Assembly (NCBI GenBank): GCA_958296035.1
Contig: OY282431.1
Location: 496,001 to 560,000, forward strand
Direction: 5' to 3'
DNA: 64,000 nucleotides
Source: Paracoccaceae bacterium
GTDB lineage: Bacteria > Pseudomonadota > Alphaproteobacteria > Rhodobacterales > Rhodobacteraceae
The first letter of the stretch is position 1; every line of letters begins with the position of its first letter. Shown here one piece after another: positions 58,463-64,000 of this stretch. Made by a program: the position numbers and the translations under genes. The notes beneath the pieces are model-generated. The model did not search any database. It saw only the letters and a list, made by a program, of their open reading frames with translations, and was not told the DNA's origin.

Positions 58463-60118
58463 ATGAAGGACGGGTTTGGAAGCGGCAGTATGGGGCGAAA
58501 GGTCTCAACGACCTGCAGTCAGGCCCAAGAGTGGTTCGATCGCGGCCTGGGATGGGTTTACAGCTTCAATCATGATGAAGCTGTACGCTGTTTTGAAAAT
58601 GCGATTGAAGCAGACCCTGAATGCGCGATGGCCCATTGGGGTTTTGCCTATGCCATCGGTCCCAATTACAACAAGCTGTGGGATGCCTTTGAGCCTTACG
58701 AGATCGGGCCCGCGACCCGGGCGGCCTTCGACAGCGCCAGGCGTGCGATTCAGCTTTCGTCAAATTGCACAATTGTAGAAGAATCCCTGGTTCAGGCTCT
58801 TCAACTACGCTACCAGTCTGCGGAACCAGACCCGCATATGCAGACCTGGGATATTGACTATGCCGATGTGATGCGCGGCGTATATGCTTGCCATCAGGAC
58901 GATGTTGATGTTCAGATTCTGTTTGCAGAAGCCCTAATGATCATGACGCCCTGGGCCTTCTGGGATCGGCTTACGGGTCAGGTCGCGCCCGGCGCTGCAA
59001 CAATAGAAGCAAGGGAAGTACTTGAACTGGGCATCCGCCAGGGTGCGCGGCAGGGCAACTCTCCACATCCAGCCTTGCTTCACATGTACATTCACTTGCT
59101 GGAGGGTTCGCGTCGGCCCGAAGATGCACTGGAGGCCGCCGATACGCTTCGGACACGGGTACCTGATTCCGGGCATTTGCTGCATATGGCCAGCCATATC
59201 GATCTCCTGTGTGGGAGATATCTCGAGGCGTTCGATGCCAACTCCCGTGCGTTGGAGGTCGATCGCAAGTACTTCAGTGTCAGCAATCGGACCGAGTACC
59301 AGATCTTTTACTGGCTCCACAATTACCACTTCAAGGTCTACAGCGCGGCACTTCTTGCCCGGCGTCAGGAGGCACTGGACACTGCGGACGAGATCGTTGC
59401 ACTGCTCACGCCGGCGTTTCTGTCGATCAAGCGTCCGCCAATCGCAGATTGGCTGGAGTCCTTTGTGTCGATCAAGCTTCAGGTGCTGGTCAGATTCGGC
59501 ATGTGGCAAGATATCCTGGCACTGACATATCCTGAAGGCAGAGAACTCTACCGGTGCACAACCGTGACCATGCATTATGCCAAGGCTGTTGCCCATGCCG
59601 CTGGCGGCAATACGATCTCAGCCCGACGCGAGGCGGAACGTTTCGAAAAGAGTTTCAAACGGCTTCCCGCCAGTCGCAGGATGTTGGGTGACGAATATAG
59701 GGCCATTGCGGCCATCGAAAGGCAAGTCATGCTGGGTGAGATCGAGTTTCGCGAGGGTAACATAGAGTCTGCGTACACTCGCCTGCGACGTGCCGCGAAA
59801 ATGCAGGACAATCTGGAATACGAGCAAGGCTGGGCTCTGATCGTTCCGGCCCGCCATGCACTGGGGGCGCTGCTGTTGGAGCAAGACCGGGTTGCGGAGG
59901 CGTTTGAAGTCTACTCCGAGGATCTTGGCTTGTGCCATGGTTCGGGTCGTACTTGCCATCGTCCTGACAATGTCTGGAGCCTGAGCGGAATTGTCGAATG
60001 TCTTGATCGGATGTCGGACGGTGAAAGGGCTGACCAATTCCGACCGAAGCTTGAACGTGCGCTTGCCAGTGCCGATTTTCCAGTACATCACTCCTGCTGT
60101 TGTCGGAGACCGACATGA
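58463..60118 (+). CDS. Tetratricopeptide-repeat protein
   Basis: A 551-residue soluble protein made of helical TPR-like repeats, beginning CSQAQEWFDRGLGWVYSFNH and DEAVRCFENAIEADPECAMA. Internal landmarks HPALLHMYIHLLEGSRRPED and GHLLHMASHIDLLCGRYLEA belong to a conserved bacterial TPR family with histidines in HMYIHLLE and HMASHID, suggestive of metal or substrate binding. GGGAG precedes the ATG at 58463; a GTG two codons earlier is less likely. Function unknown. Confidence 0.82.
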   Translation: MKDGFGSGSMGRKVSTTCSQAQEWFDRGLGWVYSFNHDEAVRCFENAIEADPECAMAHWGFAYAIGPNYNKLWDAFEPYEIGPATRAAFDSARRAIQLSSNCTIVEESLVQALQLRYQSAEPDPHMQTWDIDYADVMRGVYACHQDDVDVQILFAEALMIMTPWAFWDRLTGQVAPGAATIEAREVLELGIRQGARQGNSPHPALLHMYIHLLEGSRRPEDALEAADTLRTRVPDSGHLLHMASHIDLLCGRYLEAFDANSRALEVDRKYFSVSNRTEYQIFYWLHNYHFKVYSAALLARRQEALDTADEIVALLTPAFLSIKRPPIADWLESFVSIKLQVLVRFGMWQDILALTYPEGRELYRCTTVTMHYAKAVAHAAGGNTISARREAERFEKSFKRLPASRRMLGDEYRAIAAIERQVMLGEIEFREGNIESAYTRLRRAAKMQDNLEYEQGWALIVPARHALGALLLEQDRVAEAFEVYSEDLGLCHGSGRTCHRPDNVWSLSGIVECLDRMSDGERADQFRPKLERALASADFPVHHSCCCRRPT

Positions 60119-60199
60119 TGGCTGGCAATGCTGGGACCGGTTGTCCGACAAGCGCTGGCGAATGCTCCAGATGGCATTGAGATCAAGTGGTTGTAGGTA

Positions 60200-60225
60200 A
60201 TGCCTCCATGACTTTGTCGAGGCAT
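60200..60225. terminator. Hairpin after the TPR gene
   Basis: ATGCCTC (60200-60206) pairs with GAGGCAT (60219-60225) across a 12-nt loop. No T-tract follows, so a terminator role is tentative. Confidence 0.3.
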
Positions 60226-60310
60226 AATCTGTTAACTGATGTCGAAGCGACATACAGTTGCCTCTTTGAACTCCATGTTGCGCAGTTGCGAATGGCGGTG
60301 CTAGCAGCCA

Positions 60311-61765
60311 ATGCCTGATTTTCGACCGGTAGGACTTGCCATTGGATGGCTCCTCGTCAGTCTGGGCATTCTGATGCTGTTCCCGTTGATCGTTGACCTT
60401 GCCCAGGGCACCGGAAACTGGCAAGCCTTTGCATTGTCGGCCGCTCTGACGTCCTTTGTAGGTGTCAGTCTGGTGTTTTCCACAACGGCAGGAGTGATCA
60501 GCACAGCAAGCACCAGCATGCGACAGACGATTGTGCTGATAGCTTGTGTCTACACGATTATACCGGCCTTTGGAGCCGTACCATTTGTTATAGGCGCCAC
60601 CGAGTCCCGCACACTCGACGCAGTGTTCGAGGCCATGTCCGGCTTTACAACAACAGGTGCCACTGTTCTGGATAACCTCGAAACTCTGCCCGAGGGACTG
60701 CTCCTGTGGCGGGGCATGCTCCAGTGGATTGGCGGGATTGCCATTGTCGTGATTGCCCTGTCAATTCTACCCGGGTTGAAGTTTGGTGGCATGGCACTGT
60801 TCATGCGCGACAATTACGACGCATTTTCTTCAGTAATTCCCCGGGCTGTAGCAACTGCGCGGGACATTTCCTTAATCTATTTTCTGATGACCCTGGCTTG
60901 TGCGATTTCCTACCTTGGCACTGGACTATCCATGTTCGATGCCAGTGTGCATGCCATGACCACAATAGCCACAGGGGGCTTCGCCAACTACGATGCCTCC
61001 TTCACGGAACTTGGGAAGTCTACCGAGTACGTGGCTGTCTTGTTCATGATTCTAGCTTCACTGCCTTTCTTCCGCTACGTCCAGCTTATGACCGGGTCCA
61101 TTCAGCCCCTTTTCCGGGACAGCCAGGTCCGCGCCTTCCTGGTAACGGTCTTGACCATATTCTTGGCACTCGTCATCTGGCAACGGTTGGCTGTCGAACA
61201 GCCACTGGAGCCGGCTGTTCGCAAGGCGTTGTTCAACGGTGTGTCAATTCTGACAGGAACCGGCTACGCCAGCACCGATTACAACCTTTGGGGGAGTTTC
61301 CCGGTTGCGGTGATGTTCCTGGCCGGCCTCATCGGGGGCTGCATGGGCTCTACAAGCTGCTCGATCAAGGTATTTCGATACCAGCTCATGTTAGCGTCAG
61401 TGGCCGCACAGATCAGAACGATTCACAATCCGCACGCCGTTATCATCCCGCGCTACCAAGGCCGTAATGTGCCCTCCGATATCGCCAGTTCGGTGCTAGT
61501 GTTTTTTGTGGTCTTTCTCGCCACGCTTGGCGGTGTGGCGCTGCTTCTCGGGATGGTTGGCCTCGATATGCTGACGGCGTTGTCGGGTGCCGCCGCAGCC
61601 CTGGCAAATGTTGGCCCTGGCTTAGGCCCGGAGATCGGCCCTGCAGGCAACTACGCCGGGCTACCAGATAGTGCCAAGCTCATACTGACCGCAGCGATGC
61701 TGATGGGTCGTATGGAACTGCTTGCGGTCTACGCTATAATGTCGGCGAGATTCTGGCAGGCATGA
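60311..61765 (+). CDS. trkH: Trk-type potassium uptake protein TrkH
   Basis: A 484-residue K+ transporter subunit with four membrane-pore-membrane repeats. Filter-like segments are EAMSGFTTTGATVLDN, TTIATGGFANYD, SILTGTGYASTDYNLWG and ANVGPGLGPEIGPAGNYAG. GGCMGSTSCSIKVFRYQLM is another family hallmark. It works with the cytoplasmic regulator TrkA, which is not in the window. Convergent with the sarcosine oxidase genes. Confidence 0.94.
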   Translation: MPDFRPVGLAIGWLLVSLGILMLFPLIVDLAQGTGNWQAFALSAALTSFVGVSLVFSTTAGVISTASTSMRQTIVLIACVYTIIPAFGAVPFVIGATESRTLDAVFEAMSGFTTTGATVLDNLETLPEGLLLWRGMLQWIGGIAIVVIALSILPGLKFGGMALFMRDNYDAFSSVIPRAVATARDISLIYFLMTLACAISYLGTGLSMFDASVHAMTTIATGGFANYDASFTELGKSTEYVAVLFMILASLPFFRYVQLMTGSIQPLFRDSQVRAFLVTVLTIFLALVIWQRLAVEQPLEPAVRKALFNGVSILTGTGYASTDYNLWGSFPVAVMFLAGLIGGCMGSTSCSIKVFRYQLMLASVAAQIRTIHNPHAVIIPRYQGRNVPSDIASSVLVFFVVFLATLGGVALLLGMVGLDMLTALSGAAAALANVGPGLGPEIGPAGNYAGLPDSAKLILTAAMLMGRMELLAVYAIMSARFWQA

Positions 61766-61829
61766 TACTGGCGTGCCGATGCACGGACTCCTCCTTTCCT
61801 GCCGGTACACAGACCGAAGTCAGGACCAT

Positions 61830-62435
61830 CTAGAGCGTGACATTGCGAAGCGACGTTTCGATTGCGTGCAGGAATGATTGCGCGGACGAACTCGTCGAAA
61901 GCAGAAGATACTGCTGACCATTCTCTCGGTGAATGACGGTATGGAGATGCTCAATCACGGTGCGCCCGACACTGCCAACAGGAAAACGCGAATCGTGCAG
62001 GTCCAGCGGACAGATTCGTTCGAGTGCCGGTATGACTTCAATGCCGGACAGACGTAGCGCACACCAATTGTCTGACTGGTCCGTATAGAATCCGGCATTG
62101 CGCGATAGACTACGCATGACCTCAACCGATAAGCTGCGTGCGCCCGCAGCAAACCCGCCGCCGTTGGAGCGGTTCTCCGATGCGACGGCAAGCAACTGGT
62201 CCGGCGCCATCCAGAACAATTTTACACGCCCGTCACTGGAAACTGTTGATTGTCCCGGCGCCGGCAGATTCAATCCCTCGCTTTCCTGTAACGCCTGTCC
62301 CAGTTCGTCCCTTCGGTTCTCCGCAAAGGAAACGGACACAAGCTCCAGACCGGTTACCTCTATGAGTTCGGATGATCCAAATCGCCGCCGCACTCCGCCG
62401 AGAAATGCCTCTCTTTGCAGCATCAGCTCAACCAC
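61830..62435 (-). CDS. soxG: Sarcosine oxidase gamma subunit
   Basis: A 201-residue subunit of heterotetrameric sarcosine oxidase. RVKLFWMAPDQLLAVASENR, VEVMRSLSRNAGFYTDQSDN and LRLSGIEVIPALERICPLDL match the SoxG fold (related to the aminomethyltransferase domain). Its start overlaps the end of soxA by 8 bp, so the two are coupled, as is normal for the soxBDAG operon. Confidence 0.9.
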   Translation of the reverse strand: MVELMLQREAFLGGVRRRFGSSELIEVTGLELVSVSFAENRRDELGQALQESEGLNLPAPGQSTVSSDGRVKLFWMAPDQLLAVASENRSNGGGFAAGARSLSVEVMRSLSRNAGFYTDQSDNWCALRLSGIEVIPALERICPLDLHDSRFPVGSVGRTVIEHLHTVIHRENGQQYLLLSTSSSAQSFLHAIETSLRNVTL

Positions 62436-64000
62436 GCTGGCGCCCTCCGTCCGGATCGTAGAAATGAGGTGAACAAATGGTTACGGAGACCTCGCTCTTA
62501 TGTATCGGGTTGACTGCGACAGCAGTCTCGCCGAACCGGTCGTGGCCTCGGTTGATAAATCCCAGTCCGAGATAGCAGCCGAAGGTCGGCGAATAGACAC
62601 AGGACGAAATCCAGCCTTCGCTGTTCTCGAGAGTGGGTTCAACTCCCTGGCGTAGCAGGTGGGCACCAGCTCGCAACACATCCTTCTTGTCCCTTGATCG
62701 CAAGCCGACAAGTCCGAGGGCATTGTCATCGACCAGGTGCGAGCGGCGGGCCAGTACGCTGCCCTGAAAATCCTTCTTGGTAGAGAGCATGCGGGATGCA
62801 CCGAGATTGAGGGCGGTCGTTTGCCCGGTCATTTCGTTGCCCGCAAAGTGACCCTTTTCGACTCTCATCACGCCAAGTGCCTCGGTTCCATAGGGTACGG
62901 CTTCGAATTCCTCGCCCGCCTTGATCAGTGTCTCCATCATGCTGTTCCCATATCGGGCCGGCACGGCGATTTCGTAGGCAAGCTCACCGGAAAACGAAAT
63001 TCGAAACAGCCGGGCGGGGAATCCGCCGCAAATGGTAATCTCGGCACAGCCCATGAAGGGAAAGCGCCTGTTGGAAATGTCAGTCTCTGGATCAACGACT
63101 TTCTGCAACAGACGGCGTGAATTTGGGCCGGCAACCGAAAACTGTGCCCAGCCATCGGTTGTGGAAATGATGTGAACATCAAGATCCGGATACAGGCATT
63201 GCCGGACAAATTCCATTTGACGGAAGACCAGCCCGGCATTGGCTGTGGTCGTCGTCATGACATAATGATTTTCGCCCAGGCGCGCTGTCGTTCCGTCGTC
63301 ATAGGCAATGCCATCTTCGCGCAACATCAGACCGTAACGGACTTTGCCGACGGCCAGTTTCGAAAAACCATTTGTATAGACATGGTTGAGCAGAGTTGTG
63401 GAACCGGCACCCTGGATATCGATTTTGCCCAAGGTTGTGACATCGCACACGCCGACCGAATTACGGGTAGCCTTAACCTCCCGATCAACACTTTGCCGCC
63501 AATGCGATTCACCTGGCCTTGCATACCATTGAGCCCGCAACCAGGCTCCGACTTCAACAAATACAGCGCCATGTTCCTTTGCCCAGCGATGGCTAGGAGT
63601 CTTTCGCACCGGGCGAAAAGCGGGCCCGCGTGAACGTCCGGCAAAGGCACCAATTGCTACCGGTGTATAAGGTGGGCGATAAACCGTTGTCCCCGTATCG
63701 GGAATGGATTTACCCGAAAGATCTGCCATGATGGCGATCGCTGGTATATTGCCCGCCTTGCCTTGGTCGGTGGCCATACCCAGCGTCGTATAACGCTTGA
63801 GATGTTCGACCGCCTGCATTCCTTCGGCATGCGACTGTTCGATATCCTTGGTGGTAACGTCATTCTGGAAATCGACCCAGGCACGCCGCCTTGACTTGAT
63901 ATGCCAAAGTGGTTCAATCCGATATGGCGTGTCGGCGGCCTCCTCCAATTGCAAGTCGACCTCGCCCAGGTCAAGCTCGTCAAGCACTGTTGACGCGACA
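62428..64000 (-). CDS. soxA: Sarcosine oxidase alpha subunit, 3' part (runs off the window)
   Basis: The frame is open through the right edge, so only the C-terminal ~520 of about 1000 residues are seen. WVDFQNDVTTKDIEQSHAEG and KRYTTLGMATDQGKAGNIPA link the NAD/FAD half to the aminomethyltransferase-like domain, which shows SVGVCDVTTLGKIDIQGAG, GLMLREDGIAYDDGTTARLG and RVEKGHFAGNEMTGQTT. This domain transfers the methylene group to tetrahydrofolate during sarcosine oxidation. The upstream soxB and soxD genes would lie beyond the window. Confidence 0.94.
   Translation of the reverse strand, partial: VASTVLDELDLGEVDLQLEEAADTPYRIEPLWHIKSRRRAWVDFQNDVTTKDIEQSHAEGMQAVEHLKRYTTLGMATDQGKAGNIPAIAIMADLSGKSIPDTGTTVYRPPYTPVAIGAFAGRSRGPAFRPVRKTPSHRWAKEHGAVFVEVGAWLRAQWYARPGESHWRQSVDREVKATRNSVGVCDVTTLGKIDIQGAGSTTLLNHVYTNGFSKLAVGKVRYGLMLREDGIAYDDGTTARLGENHYVMTTTTANAGLVFRQMEFVRQCLYPDLDVHIISTTDGWAQFSVAGPNSRRLLQKVVDPETDISNRRFPFMGCAEITICGGFPARLFRISFSGELAYEIAVPARYGNSMMETLIKAGEEFEAVPYGTEALGVMRVEKGHFAGNEMTGQTTALNLGASRMLSTKKDFQGSVLARRSHLVDDNALGLVGLRSRDKKDVLRAGAHLLRQGVEPTLENSEGWISSCVYSPTFGCYLGLGFINRGHDRFGETAVAVNPIHKSEVSVTICSPHFYDPDGGRQRG

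Overview
This window looks like a chromosomal piece of an alphaproteobacterium of moderate GC (judged by eye, not counted). The lineage call rests on alphaproteobacterial families and gene neighbourhoods: class I PHA synthase with PhaR, a DUF2842 protein translationally coupled to purA, hflK-hflC-DUF2065-degP, ftsY next to the septation protein YciB, an adrenodoxin-type ferredoxin, a NuoE-NuoF fusion of the formate dehydrogenase beta type, and a heterotetrameric sarcosine oxidase. Coding density is low for a free-living bacterium. Several genes are broken (IS5-type transposase, SNF2 helicase, Sel1-repeat protein, IS-disrupted ATPase, dnaE2 remnant, DruA-type remnant) and many gaps exceed 300 bp. 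This suggests a genome under relaxed selection, possibly host-associated; that is inference.

Layout. 1-11.3 kb is mostly housekeeping: an IS5 remnant, phaC-phaR, a class I glutamine amidotransferase, a hisC-like aminotransferase, a TerB-like protein, DUF2842-purA, secG and pyrG. 11.3-16.8 kb holds a thiamine pyrophosphokinase, a decayed SNF2 helicase, a Sel1-repeat/peptidoglycan-binding gene split by one stop codon, and about 1.2 kb of empty sequence. 16.8-20.7 kb is a phosphonate cassette: phosphonoacetate hydrolase, a phosphonate-associated alcohol dehydrogenase and an aldehyde dehydrogenase. It could run 2-hydroxyethylphosphonate -> phosphonoacetaldehyde -> phosphonoacetate -> acetate + phosphate.

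21.0-29.8 kb is the most unusual part. A two-gene, translationally coupled operon encodes a 1198-residue helicase with an N-terminal HEPN-like domain, then a sacsin-type GHKL ATPase of 1020 residues when reconstructed. The ATPase gene is interrupted near its 3' end by a 2185-bp ISAs1-family element whose transposase carries an N-terminal DruA/DUF4338 domain. The 10-bp target duplication and inverted repeats are intact, so the insertion looks recent. The operon resembles an anti-phage module. A second, decayed DruA-type fragment lies just downstream.

30.8-43.8 kb returns to metabolism: an ADP-ribosylglycohydrolase-like protein, sdaA, rpiA-gor, hflKC with DUF2065, degP, and a polyamine-type ABC transporter (potA, potC, potB) whose binding protein is at 44.0-45.1 kb. 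45.2-64 kb has a dnaE2 remnant, ferredoxin, xseA, the NuoEF fusion, ftsY, a DMT permease, yciB, two tandem glutathione S-transferases, gloB, metZ, a TPR protein, trkH, and soxG with the 3' part of soxA running off the window edge. No rRNA, tRNA or CRISPR array was found by reading.
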